A DNA stretch of 64,000 nucleotides from Phaeodactylibacter xiamenensis (GTDB taxonomy: Bacteria > Bacteroidota > Bacteroidia > Chitinophagales > Saprospiraceae), in the NCBI RefSeq assembly GCF_000759025.1, contig NZ_JPOS01000083.1, forward strand, positions 372,001 through 436,000, read 5' to 3'. Positions 49,091 through 58,619 of this stretch are shown here, piece by piece. Below the pieces are notes generated by a model. That model saw nothing but the letters and a program-made list of their open reading frames with translations, had not been told where the DNA came from and made no database searches. Positions within the stretch are counted from its first letter, which is position 1, and each line of letters opens with the position of its first letter. Made by a program: the position numbers and the translations under genes.

Positions 49091-52000
49091 ATGCGCCTGT
49101 TTTTCATCCTGATCTCTTTACTGCTATTTGGTGGCTCACTGCCTGGCCAGCGGTATTTCCCGATCAAGAAGGACAACAAATGGGGCCTGATTGATGCTTC
49201 CGGCGAGCTGGTACAGGCTCCGGTTTATGATGCCATCGGAGAATTCAAGCAGTTTGGCTATGCTGTTATGCAGTTTGAAGGCAAGGTTGGGCTGCTTGGC
49301 GACAATGGGCGGCGGATACTGGAACCCCGGTATGAGGATATTAAAGTACTGGATTCCACCCTGATAGCGGTTATGAGTGATAAATCATGGATGGTGGTCA
49401 ACCTTTTTGGCAAAGTCATCCTGGAAAAGGGCTACGAGCGGGTCCACGTCGTACGCCCCAACTTTCTTACTTTCCAAAAAGACGGTAAATGGGGGCTTAC
49501 CAATCAGTTTGGGCACCGCCTGGCTCCTCCTGAATACGATGAAATCAAGTCTTTTGGCAACTCTTTTTTCCTGACCCGCAAAAACCAGCAACTGGGCCTG
49601 CTCTCCGGTACCGGGCGGCAGATCATTGCCAACCGGGCAGAAGATATTCAGGTATACCAGGATAGCCTGTTCTTTTTCAAAGAGGACAATCACTGGGGGG
49701 CAGTAGACTTTTACGGTATCGAAAGAATCCCCTGTGAATTTAAAGGCTACAGCAAAATTGATGAAGGGTATATCAAGCTAAGTAGCGAAAAGGGCAATAA
49801 AGTCTTTAGCCTTTACTGCAACCGGGTAATCACCCCAGGCTGGCATCACGATTATTACCCTTTTTCTCCCCGCTATCTGATTGTAAAAGACAATCGGCGC
49901 CTGGGGCTCATTAACTGGTGCGGGCAGGAAATCTTTAAGCCAGACTACAATGAAATACAACCCTACACCCGCAATCACTTCCGGGTAAACCAGGAAGGGC
50001 TCTGGGGGGTGGCTACACAGGAAGGGCAGCTGCTAATCCCTGTAATCTACGACTATATCGCTCCACGAAAGGGCAAACTCTGCATTGTCAAAAAAGCCGG
50101 GCGGTTTGGGCTCGTCCATATTGACGGCACGGAGATTGTAGCCCCCACCTATAACCGCATTGTGCTCGAGCAGCAGCAAGCTAAGGCTTACACCGAAAGC
50201 CCCGGCGGAGGAGAACAGCTTACTCTCCTGACTTTCGATACAGAAGGCCATCTGCGTGATGCCAGCCAGCTGCAACAGCACTTTCAGGTAAAAATAGGTG
50301 GTGAACCCCAAACCGGCAAACAGGCAGATGGGGGCGATGCGTCCACTCTGAACAGCCAGCTTCTCGAACATTTTGAATGGTTCTATGCCCCGGAGGAAGA
50401 CCGGTGGGGATTGCGCCGCCTTAGTGATGGGGGGGTTCAGATCGAACCTATGTTTTCCTACGTACAGGTGGAGCATGAGCTGGGGCTGACTTTAGTGGGC
50501 ATTCCTCAGTCCCACACGGTTGGATTTGACCGTACGCGGTTCCGGTTCGACCGAACTTATGGTATTGTCAATAATGAGATTGGGCTGATGGTTACCGAGC
50601 TGGAGTTCCTTGACATTCGCCTGAGTGACTTTAACCTGGGCGGCAGCCTGGCCCGTTGTATTTTTACCAATGGCAGGCATGGCCTGATTGACCTGACAGG
50701 CCGGACTGTCCGGCAGGACCTCGCCTATATCGGAGATTTTGTTAATGGCATTGCCCGTTTTAGTTTTAGCGGGCAATTATCCGGAAGCCAGGAGGAAACA
50801 CTGCACCTCGGGAGCATCCGGGATTACCTGCGAGACCTTGCCTCGCCCGGTATCATGCAGGATTACACACAGTACGATATTGAGTTCAGGGCACTAGCTA
50901 ATCTCATTTGTGAGGGCTGTGAATGGGGCTACCTTGATCAGGAAGGACAAGTGGTTGTCCCACCGCAGTATACTTATGCTAAAGATTTCGTCAATCAGGT
51001 TGGCATTGTGGCATGCCACGACAAATGGGGCATGGTCAACGGGGATGCGAAGATCATCCTACCGTGTGAGTACGATGGTGTCCAATTTATGGAAAACACA
51101 GACAACCAGATGGTCCGGGTATACATTAGGGAACCAAAATACGGGCTGGTTGACACTCTTGGGCAGATCACGGTCAGTGCCGTCTACGACGAGCTGGGGT
51201 ACTTCAGCGAAGGCAGGCTGGCTGTGCGCCGCAACGGGCTCTGGGGCTTTGTAAACACCGATGGTATGGAAGTCATCCCCTGCCGCTTTCGCGAAGTTCA
51301 AAACTTCAGCCAGGGCCTGGCGGCTGTCCGCCTGGGCTCAGGATGGGGTTTTGTGGACAAGCAGGGGCGTATCATGATCGATTTGCAGTACCGCAGAGTA
51401 GGGAGTTTTTCCGACGGGCTGGCTTGGGTCGCCACCGATGATGGCATGGGCTATATTAATGAAGCCGGCACCATGGTCATCCAACCGGATTTTGACCGTG
51501 CTTATGATTTCCAAAATGGCACCGCCCGGGTGATGGTGGATCAAAACTATGGCCTCATTGATGTCAATGGAGCATACGTTCAGCGGCCACGTTTTACTCA
51601 TATTGAGGCCTTTGACGCTAACGGGCTGGCCATTGCACAGGATGGAGGGCATACCGTACACTATGAACTGATCGATCAACAGGGCGATGCGGTCACCAAG
51701 CAAAAGTACAAGTCGATTGAGCCTTTCCGGGAAGGGTTAGCTGTTGTGAAGACCAAAAATGGGTACGGCTATATTGATGTGCGCGGGAATCTGGTTATTG
51801 AAGACCGATTTTCTAAAGCCAGTCCATTTTCGGAGGGCCTGGCAGCAGTGCAGATAGACGGGCAATGTGGCTATATCGACAGGTCCGGGCAACTGGCCAT
51901 ACCTTGTGATTTTTCCAAATGCCTGGATTTCAAAGATGGCCGCGCAGTAGTGTACAAAGGTATGCGCAAAGCCGGCCTTATCGACCAATCCGGCAGTGTG

Positions 52001-52429
52001 CTCATAGAGCCCAGCCTTGACCGCCTGCTCAACTTCCAGGAAGGCCGTGGCCTGGTCAGGGACGAACAATACCGGTTTTACTACATCACCGAACAGGCCA
52101 GCCCCTACGATGGCTACTATGAGCAGGCTACCGAATTCCAACATGGCGTAGCAGTGGTACAGGTAAATGGGAAATGGGGCATTATCAACCAGAAAGGCAT
52201 TGAAATCATCCCCCCACGCTACGACAAAATTGAGTCCTTCCGGGATGGGTACGCCCGGGTCCGGATTCAGGGTTTCAATGGGCTGGCCAGCCTGGAAGGC
52301 GAGCTGTTGGTGCAGCCTGATTATGAGTACATCAGCTACGCCGGAGAAGGGCTCTACCGCGTGGAAAAGGGTGATAAAATTGGTTATTTTGACCAGTCCG
52401 GACAGTGGGTCTGGGCGCTGAACCGATAA
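49091..52429 (+). CDS. Long WG-repeat protein, exported
   Basis: The 1,112-aa precursor has a signal peptide (MRLFFILISLLLFGGSLPGQ) and then consists almost entirely of WG repeats, about 28 units of 35-45 residues. Examples are KDNKWGLIDASGELVQAP, KDGKWGLTNQFGHRLAPP, RNGLWGFVNTDGMEVIPCRF and VNGKWGIINQKGIEIIPPRY. WG repeats form beta-rich structures of unknown function; some are in surface proteins. I chose the ATG at 49091 because the signal peptide begins there; a longer form from 48962 would add 43 basic residues. No sorting domain is present at the C terminus, so it may remain in the periplasm or on the outer membrane. Confidence 0.88.
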   Translation: MRLFFILISLLLFGGSLPGQRYFPIKKDNKWGLIDASGELVQAPVYDAIGEFKQFGYAVMQFEGKVGLLGDNGRRILEPRYEDIKVLDSTLIAVMSDKSWMVVNLFGKVILEKGYERVHVVRPNFLTFQKDGKWGLTNQFGHRLAPPEYDEIKSFGNSFFLTRKNQQLGLLSGTGRQIIANRAEDIQVYQDSLFFFKEDNHWGAVDFYGIERIPCEFKGYSKIDEGYIKLSSEKGNKVFSLYCNRVITPGWHHDYYPFSPRYLIVKDNRRLGLINWCGQEIFKPDYNEIQPYTRNHFRVNQEGLWGVATQEGQLLIPVIYDYIAPRKGKLCIVKKAGRFGLVHIDGTEIVAPTYNRIVLEQQQAKAYTESPGGGEQLTLLTFDTEGHLRDASQLQQHFQVKIGGEPQTGKQADGGDASTLNSQLLEHFEWFYAPEEDRWGLRRLSDGGVQIEPMFSYVQVEHELGLTLVGIPQSHTVGFDRTRFRFDRTYGIVNNEIGLMVTELEFLDIRLSDFNLGGSLARCIFTNGRHGLIDLTGRTVRQDLAYIGDFVNGIARFSFSGQLSGSQEETLHLGSIRDYLRDLASPGIMQDYTQYDIEFRALANLICEGCEWGYLDQEGQVVVPPQYTYAKDFVNQVGIVACHDKWGMVNGDAKIILPCEYDGVQFMENTDNQMVRVYIREPKYGLVDTLGQITVSAVYDELGYFSEGRLAVRRNGLWGFVNTDGMEVIPCRFREVQNFSQGLAAVRLGSGWGFVDKQGRIMIDLQYRRVGSFSDGLAWVATDDGMGYINEAGTMVIQPDFDRAYDFQNGTARVMVDQNYGLIDVNGAYVQRPRFTHIEAFDANGLAIAQDGGHTVHYELIDQQGDAVTKQKYKSIEPFREGLAVVKTKNGYGYIDVRGNLVIEDRFSKASPFSEGLAAVQIDGQCGYIDRSGQLAIPCDFSKCLDFKDGRAVVYKGMRKAGLIDQSGSVLIEPSLDRLLNFQEGRGLVRDEQYRFYYITEQASPYDGYYEQATEFQHGVAVVQVNGKWGIINQKGIEIIPPRYDKIESFRDGYARVRIQGFNGLASLEGELLVQPDYEYISYAGEGLYRVEKGDKIGYFDQSGQWVWALNR

Positions 52430-52609
52430 CAATCCGGCACAACGCTCCATTCGCCAATTGTGGCCTTCCGTCCGAAAACTTCCCCCCGTTTATCTATTTT
52501 CTGCCGGCCTTGGCATAAGGTTATTGAAAAAACCTGAGGGATGCCTTATTTTAGACACCACGGTCAATCCGGTGCCGCACACCGGGGCAATTCTGAAAGT
52601 ATTCCAACT

Positions 52610-53443
52610 ATGAAGAAAAAGAACGTAGCAGGTTTTTTGGCATTAATTTTTGGCTTTTTTGGCGTGCACCGGTTTTACCTGGGGCAGCGCGCTTTCGGTA
52701 TTCTATACATGATAATTGCATTTTTTGCTATTTTAATTACCGCTGAAGAGGGCGTACCTTTTGTCCTCGCTCCTGCCATACTGGCACTTGTGGATGCCGT
52801 TCTATTCTTTGCTATGCCCAGAGAGGACTTTGACCGCCGCTACAATAAAGATAAAGACCGCCATTGGTATGGCAGGCACTACCAAAACACCGACCGTTTC
52901 CCTGCACCAAACCGCCGCCGCAGGGTTCACCAATCTGAGTTTGAAATCGTCAAGCGGAGAGGTATCCAAAACTTCCGCGATTACTGCTTTGAGGCAGCCG
53001 CTGAGGATTTTGAGCAAGCCCTGAGCATTGAACCCGAAAATGCGGCCATCCACTACAATCTGGCAGCCACCTACTCTATGCTGGAGGACGAGCAGCTGGC
53101 TTTTCAGCACCTTGAGGAGGCGGTGGAATGTGGCTTTGACCAGGCAGAAAAAATCCATAACCACGACGCCCTGGCTTTCCTGCGCTCCCGCCCGGCTTTT
53201 CAGGCTTTTGCAGACAATGGTTACCGGCTGCCGGCACTTGGGCTGGAGGGGCCGGAAATAGCTGAAGAACTGGAGTTGAAATCCACCCGCCCCTCCCCTG
53301 TCGCCAAAGGTGCAGCAACGCCTCCCAGCGATAAATTACTGGAGCAAATTGTAGAACTGGGCAAGCTCCGCGACCGGGGCATCCTCACTGATGAAGAATT
53401 CGCACAGCAAAAAGAAAAACTGCTGATGAAGCAGCATGGGTAA
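52610..53443 (+). CDS. TM2-TPR-SHOCT membrane protein
   Basis: The 277-aa protein begins with a TM2 domain (MKKKNVAGFLALIFGFFGVHRFYLGQ, then GILYMIIAFFAILI and FVLAPAILALVDAVLFF). TPR-like helices follow (about 135-200, CFEAAAEDFEQALSIEPENAAIHYNLAATYSMLEDE). A SHOCT-type C-terminal segment ends it (LLEQIVELGKLRDRGILTDEEFAQQKEKLL). I chose the ATG at 52610 since TM2 domains start at the first residues. TM2 proteins with SHOCT tails are known; a TPR between them is less common and suggests a scaffold at the inner membrane. Function unknown. A strong terminator follows, shared with the convergent barrel gene. Confidence 0.82.
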   Translation: MKKKNVAGFLALIFGFFGVHRFYLGQRAFGILYMIIAFFAILITAEEGVPFVLAPAILALVDAVLFFAMPREDFDRRYNKDKDRHWYGRHYQNTDRFPAPNRRRRVHQSEFEIVKRRGIQNFRDYCFEAAAEDFEQALSIEPENAAIHYNLAATYSMLEDEQLAFQHLEEAVECGFDQAEKIHNHDALAFLRSRPAFQAFADNGYRLPALGLEGPEIAEELELKSTRPSPVAKGAATPPSDKLLEQIVELGKLRDRGILTDEEFAQQKEKLLMKQHG

Positions 53444-53456
53444 AATGCTTTGGCAG

Positions 53457-53505
53457 TAAACTAAAAACGGGCAGGACCATGAAGTTCCTGCCCGTTTTTA
53501 GTTTA
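53457..53505. terminator. Bidirectional Rho-independent terminator
   Basis: Perfect 19-bp arms (TAAACTAAAAACGGGCAGG at 53457-53475 and its complement at 53487-53505) with an 11-base loop and flanking A- and T-runs. It serves both the TM2 gene and the convergent outer-membrane gene. Confidence 0.9.
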
Positions 53506-53522
53506 CCCGGTGGTGGTCTCAG

Positions 53523-55178
53523 TTAAAACCGGAACATCACCCCTGCCATAGCATTGATCCCGAAAATCGGGTAGCGGAACCAGCGCTCCCGGCGGTTGTT
53601 AGCCAGGTTGTTGATTTGAATAAACCCACCGAACTTCTCTGAGAAGAAAAAGTCTGCCCCAAGGCTCAGGTCGAAAAGGCCATTCAAATTGTCGGCTTCC
53701 ATCGTCTCCGGGTTCAGGTAAGGCACGCCATTTTCCAGGAAAAAGTCCCCCTTAACGGTCAGACGGTCCTCCATCGTAGTATAGCGCAGCCCTGCATTGA
53801 CAGAAAGTGCTGGCAAATGCCAGGGCTTCTGATCGTCCTCAAGCGTGTAGATGTTTTGGCTGAAGGCTGCGATCACCTTGAAGCCCTCAAAAATTGGAGC
53901 CGTTACAGAGCCTTTGATTGTGACAATGCTTCCATCTTGATACAGGACATCAAATCTTGGCTGATCATCGAAAGGGTCGAGCAGCCGGGAAGTGGCCAGG
54001 TCATCAACGGCCTGATAGCCCACCTGAAAATCATAGTCTATACCCTCTACATTGCCCCGGGCGCCACCGTAGTAGTTGTAGTGCAATGTGTTACGGATAC
54101 GCAGGGGCGAGCCCACGAATGGATTGTAGGCCACCAGGCTACGGTATGTATTCTTTTGTAAAGTACCATCTGCTCCCACGTAGGCGTTCACAATGCCTTC
54201 CAGAATGACGGCTGTGACCTCAATATCCGGAAAGAAAGTGAAGTTGTCATCATTAGAGGCCAGGTTGAAACCGAGTTTCACACGAAAGCGGTCGGCATGG
54301 TAGGTGTAATTGGGCCGCAGGAAGAAGTTGTTCAGGCTTTGGTCGCCTTCCAAATCATCGTAGCTCGTGAAGTCGGTCTGTATTTCCACCGAAAGCGGGT
54401 GGGTATCGTCAAACCACTTGGTGCCCCGGAAAACCAGATCGAAGCCATTCTCACGGGAAGGGGAATAGCTGTCGTTCATCAGGTAGGTTTTGAAGCCTGC
54501 GTAGTAGTTGAAGTCGGCCTCAGTGCGGGCACTATTATAAATGCTGGCTTCCCCATCAAAAATAGAGAAGCGTTGCCGCACCTCCTCCGGGTCGAAGGTA
54601 ATGACCTGGTCCAGCGCCTCGGCCACTTCATTGTAGCCGTAGTAATGTACAGTATTCGAGGTGTATTCGAGGTGAGCATTGACGGCAAAGCCCTGATCGA
54701 AGTGGTAAGTCCCGTCTACCCCACCGTTGCTGTTGCTGAAACGCTGATTTTCCACATTTTGCCCGTTGTTGGCAGAATGGTGGTTGGCAAAGAGGTCAAT
54801 ACTTAGATTGTCGTTATTGTTAATGTTGTAATACCCCTGCCCGAATAAAGCCGCCGGGAAACCACCGCCTGCTTTGATGTAGCCGTCGTAGCCTTCTTCT
54901 TCCTTCTCCCGCCGCATGGCCAGCGGTCGGATTTTGGGCGGCAGGTACTCGACGGGCAGTGTACCGGAAAACACATCATACTCCAGCCGGCGGGCAGAGG
55001 TGTCCAGGGGAGGCAATTCCGGGTCTACCCGAAATCGCTCCGCATCGCCCAGGCGGGCATCGAAGCTTTTAATGATATCAATTTCGCCGGAAGGCAGGCC
55101 GTCCGGGTCTTGTGCCAGAGCAGGTTGGGCAAAGGCAACTCCAATCAGCACGAACAATATAAACTTGCAGTATTTCAT
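53523..55178 (-). CDS. Outer-membrane beta-barrel protein paired with TPR protein
   Basis: The 551-aa precursor has a signal peptide (MKYCKFILFVLIGVAFAQPALAQ), an acidic N-terminal section (DIIKSFDARLGDAERFRVDPELPP), and a barrel of many short strands (YDGYIKAGGGFPAALFGQGYYN, ADFNYYAGFKTYLMNDSY, FRVKLGFNLASNDDNFTFFPDIEV). It closes with GINAMAGVMFRF, a typical BAM signal ending in Phe. It is about the length of TonB-receptor barrels but has no plug domain. It lies 78 bp downstream of a 1,043-aa TPR protein, and I recall this pair elsewhere in Bacteroidota. It is likely an outer-membrane channel or complex partner; substrate unknown. Confidence 0.7.
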   Translation of the reverse strand: MKYCKFILFVLIGVAFAQPALAQDPDGLPSGEIDIIKSFDARLGDAERFRVDPELPPLDTSARRLEYDVFSGTLPVEYLPPKIRPLAMRREKEEEGYDGYIKAGGGFPAALFGQGYYNINNNDNLSIDLFANHHSANNGQNVENQRFSNSNGGVDGTYHFDQGFAVNAHLEYTSNTVHYYGYNEVAEALDQVITFDPEEVRQRFSIFDGEASIYNSARTEADFNYYAGFKTYLMNDSYSPSRENGFDLVFRGTKWFDDTHPLSVEIQTDFTSYDDLEGDQSLNNFFLRPNYTYHADRFRVKLGFNLASNDDNFTFFPDIEVTAVILEGIVNAYVGADGTLQKNTYRSLVAYNPFVGSPLRIRNTLHYNYYGGARGNVEGIDYDFQVGYQAVDDLATSRLLDPFDDQPRFDVLYQDGSIVTIKGSVTAPIFEGFKVIAAFSQNIYTLEDDQKPWHLPALSVNAGLRYTTMEDRLTVKGDFFLENGVPYLNPETMEADNLNGLFDLSLGADFFFSEKFGGFIQINNLANNRRERWFRYPIFGINAMAGVMFRF

Positions 55179-55256
55179 CAGGCTATGCGCTATTTTTGGT
55201 CTGAGGAATAAGGTTTAGTGCCCTGCCTTCAGTCTGACAGAGCATTAAAGATGTTG

Positions 55257-58200
55257 TTACTGGCCACCATCTGTGTCCATGAAGCCATCATCTTCCGGGC
55301 TGGTATTCAGGCGGCTCGACTGATTGATGAGGCTGTTGATGGTTTGGAGTTTCTCTCTGGCCTCGCTAACCAGCTTTTGGTCGCCGTCATAATTTTCCAG
55401 CAACGCTTCCAGTGCGGCCCGGGCATTATAAAGATCTCCTTTTTCCCGGAGGATATCCGAAAGCAGGATCACGCTTTTCGCTACCCAAAACGGATAGCCC
55501 GAACTCTCCTTGTTGGCATTGATGCAAATTTCCTGTGCCCGCTCCAAATCCCGGCGCAGGTAGAAAATATAAGCTTTTAAGTAGCGGGCTTCCGCTGTTT
55601 GTTCATTATCGCTCAGGCGGATGACTTCGTTGAAAGCCGTAAGGGCATTCTCATAATCCTGACGGTCGTAGGCCATTTTGCCGAGGTAGAAATTCGCAGT
55701 GGCGATCTGAAGCTGTGAGGCATTAGGGTTGGTGGCTACTTTGCGGGCCAGAGAATAGACCGCATCGTTTTTGCCCACCCGGTAGGCTGAGCGCAGGGCG
55801 CCCAACTGAGCTTCAAACCGCTGCTCCGGAGACTGAGCCACTTCCTCCAGTTCGGTATAGAGATCATAAGCCAAAAGGAAGTCTTTATCGTGGTTATAAG
55901 CAATCAGCGCTGCCTTTTCCAATGCCTTCAAAAAATACGGGCTTGGCCCTTTGTCCACTACGGTCGCATAGTCTTCCAGGGCATTGGAGTACTGCCGCAG
56001 TACCGCGTAGGACTCTGCCCGGTGGTAGGTAGCCGGAAGGATGTACAAGCCACGGGGGAACTTCCGAAGGTAATCCGTATAGGACTGTATCGCGCGCTCG
56101 TAGTTCGCATTCTCATACTGAGACTCCGCTGCCCGGAAGTTGATGGAGTCCCGGACCTCATTCTCCACATTGCCCTGCACTGTTTCCAGGAAGGCAAAGT
56201 AGGCATCAGGCTGCCCCAGATCGTCTACATAAATCTCTTCCAGGGCGGCCATAGCCAGGTTAGACTCGCTGGCATCAGGATTGGTGGAGAAGACCTGCTT
56301 GTAGTAGTTGATGGCACCGTCCAGGTTGCCTTGGTTATAACTGATAAGTCCGAGGCGGATCAACGCTTTGGTCACCAGTTCAGACTTACCCTGATAGCGC
56401 CGCAGCAGCTCCTTGAGCGGCGCCGCTGCCTTGCTAAGCTGACCAATTTCCTGATAGGTTGTGCCCAGGGCCAGAAGGGCATCGTCGGCATACTGAGACT
56501 CCGGATAGTCACGCTCAATGCGCTCCAATGCCAGGATTTTACTGCTCGTACGCCCCAGCAGCCCTTCGATAATGGCTTTTTGGTAAAGCGCGTACACAAA
56601 TCCGGTGTATTGTTTATTGACCGCGCGGTCGTAGTAGTCCACCGCACGCAGGTACTGATTACGCTTAAAGAGGCAGTCGCCCGCCCGGAGTGTGGCGTCG
56701 CCCAGCACCTGATTGCGTACTTTCTCGTTGCGGATAAAGGAACGGTTGCGGTCTATGCCGTTCACTGCTTCTTCAAAGAAGCCAAGGGCAGCAGTGTATT
56801 CCTCCTGTTTGAGGTAGTTATAGCCCTGGGTGTAATTGGCAGTGAAGATAGAGGCCTCATCAGGCATATTGCTGAGGGTCTTGGCCAGTGTCAGGTATTG
56901 GTTGAGCAACCGGATACTCGCGTTGTAGGCTTCTTCCCGGTGAGCGATATCGCCCAGCCAGTAGATGGCCAGGGCGCGGGTACGGGCATCAATGGAAACA
57001 TCGAGCGACTTTTCGAAGTATTGCTTGGCGCCATTGATTTCGCCATTTTGCAGCAACTGCAAGCCCCGGTAGTACGATACCTTTTGGTAAGTTTCCTGTA
57101 GCTGTGGTGTTCGGTTGGGCAGGGACTCGATGATGTCCATCGCCTGTTGGTAATCGCGGTAGCTGAGAAAGATTTCGCTCATCAGCTCTTGTGCATCAAT
57201 GTAATGCGGGGAGGAAGGGCGCAGCTCTTTGAGAGCGTTGATGGCTTCGCGCGGGTCTTTGAGCTCGTAGCTGAGCTTGGCGTAGTTCCAAAGCGCATCC
57301 TCCTGAATATCCTCATCATACGGCATGCGCTTGGCGTTACCGAAAGCGGTACGGGCGTACTGCCGCTGATTGACGCGCAGGTAGGAATCGCCGAGAATGA
57401 ACATCGCGTTCTGCCCGATTTCTGAGTCTACGGTCACCAAATCCTTGAGGTACTGAATGGCTTTCTGATAATCGCCTACCTGATAATAGGTGTAGCCGAT
57501 CTGATAGAGTTCTTCTTCCCGCAACCGGCTGTTGCGCTCAGCGTAGTACTGTAGGTAAGGCAGGGCTTTCTGGTACTGCCCTTTTTCGAAATAGGATTGC
57601 CCGATGAGCTGCTTGATTTCCGTTTCCTTGAGCACGCCCTGCTGCTTGACCCGGGGCTCCGCATAAGCGATCAGCTCGTCGAAGCGGCGCTCTGCAAAGT
57701 AAATCTGAGCCAGATAGTAAGGTACGTGAGGCTTGTATTTGCGGGAACGCTCCACGATGCGAAACTGCGAAATTGCTGCATCATAGCTGCCTTCAAAAAA
57801 GTAGCACAGCCCAAGGTAATAGTTGGTCGGATAGTAGTAATCGTTTTCCAGATCCTTGATACTCCGGAAGTTGGCCTTGGCCTGCGTGAATTTCTTCTCC
57901 ACAAATAGCGCATAGCCCAGCTTAAACTTTACCTCAGCTTTTTGCTCCCGGCTCATACCGGTGGTCGGCACTTTAGAAAAGAAGTCGATGGCTTTTTCAT
58001 ACTGCCGGGCATTGTAGTAGTAATCAGCTACTTCTATCAGCGCCTGATTGGCAATGGTATTGGGGGCATACTTGCGTACGAATTCGAGAATGAGCTTTTC
58101 GCCATCGGGTGCCTGCGTGCGCACGGCTGCACGTGCGATGTTGAGTTCTGCCTTCGTCCTCAAGAGCTCTGCCTCCGGCTCATTCACAGGCAACAGCAGG

Positions 58201-58388
58201 CGATGGGCTTTTTCAAAATGGTGCCGGGCCTTCCCGTAAATGCCCTGCCCGAACATCAGCTCACCAGTCTTGTAAGCTTCATTGGCTTCGGTAAAAACAG
58301 CAGTTTGCTGGGCCAAAACAGACCAGCCCAACAGTAGGAACATAAAAATTGGGGCGATTCTTTGTAGCATGCTTAAGCGTTTTGTCAT
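55257..58388 (-). CDS. Large TPR-repeat periplasmic protein
   Basis: The 1,043-aa precursor has a signal peptide (MLQRIAPIFMFLLLGWSVLAQ) and then more than 20 TPR-like units over the whole length. Examples are AEVKFKLGYALFVEKKFTQAKANF, YQKALPYLQYYAERNSRLREEELYQIGYTYYQVG, and YDRQDYENALTAFNEVIRLSDNEQTAEARYLKAYIF. The TPR solenoid and periplasmic location suggest a scaffold that binds other proteins. The next gene is a barrel that may sit on it. Starts at 58388 and 58370 (MLQR) both precede the signal peptide; the second gives a more normal N terminus. No known function. A terminator and about 230 non-coding bases separate it from rocD upstream. Confidence 0.75.
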   Translation of the reverse strand: MTKRLSMLQRIAPIFMFLLLGWSVLAQQTAVFTEANEAYKTGELMFGQGIYGKARHHFEKAHRLLLPVNEPEAELLRTKAELNIARAAVRTQAPDGEKLILEFVRKYAPNTIANQALIEVADYYYNARQYEKAIDFFSKVPTTGMSREQKAEVKFKLGYALFVEKKFTQAKANFRSIKDLENDYYYPTNYYLGLCYFFEGSYDAAISQFRIVERSRKYKPHVPYYLAQIYFAERRFDELIAYAEPRVKQQGVLKETEIKQLIGQSYFEKGQYQKALPYLQYYAERNSRLREEELYQIGYTYYQVGDYQKAIQYLKDLVTVDSEIGQNAMFILGDSYLRVNQRQYARTAFGNAKRMPYDEDIQEDALWNYAKLSYELKDPREAINALKELRPSSPHYIDAQELMSEIFLSYRDYQQAMDIIESLPNRTPQLQETYQKVSYYRGLQLLQNGEINGAKQYFEKSLDVSIDARTRALAIYWLGDIAHREEAYNASIRLLNQYLTLAKTLSNMPDEASIFTANYTQGYNYLKQEEYTAALGFFEEAVNGIDRNRSFIRNEKVRNQVLGDATLRAGDCLFKRNQYLRAVDYYDRAVNKQYTGFVYALYQKAIIEGLLGRTSSKILALERIERDYPESQYADDALLALGTTYQEIGQLSKAAAPLKELLRRYQGKSELVTKALIRLGLISYNQGNLDGAINYYKQVFSTNPDASESNLAMAALEEIYVDDLGQPDAYFAFLETVQGNVENEVRDSINFRAAESQYENANYERAIQSYTDYLRKFPRGLYILPATYHRAESYAVLRQYSNALEDYATVVDKGPSPYFLKALEKAALIAYNHDKDFLLAYDLYTELEEVAQSPEQRFEAQLGALRSAYRVGKNDAVYSLARKVATNPNASQLQIATANFYLGKMAYDRQDYENALTAFNEVIRLSDNEQTAEARYLKAYIFYLRRDLERAQEICINANKESSGYPFWVAKSVILLSDILREKGDLYNARAALEALLENYDGDQKLVSEAREKLQTINSLINQSSRLNTSPEDDGFMDTDGGQ

Positions 58389-58554
58389 CGTTTTGCGTCT
58401 GCGGCTGGAGCAGTTGTGTGAATCACGAATTTATAAAAAAATAATCCGTACGCCAGCTTTTTGAACTTCGCACCCACAAATAACGCCACGTGGGTGGAAA
58501 AAATTACGCAGAACTGCGGGCAGATGATGGCCGGGTAAAGTCATGTTGATCACA

Positions 58555-58597
58555 AAAAAAGCCAGGAACCACTGCTCCCGGGCAGCTATTCCTGGCT
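58555..58597 (-). terminator. Rho-independent terminator of rocD
   Basis: On the minus strand AGCCAGGAA pairs with TTCCTGGCT (arms 58589-58597 and 58560-58568) around a GC-rich loop and is followed by TTTTTTGTG. It ends the lolD-DUF389-pncA-rocD run. Confidence 0.85.
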
Positions 58598-58619
58598 CAG
58601 CCTTACTTCCATGCTTGTT

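Noticed and set aside
55890-57101. 403-codon plus-strand open frame opposite the TPR protein
   Set aside because: Antisense shadow of TPR-coding sequence; no domain, no promoter, no signal.
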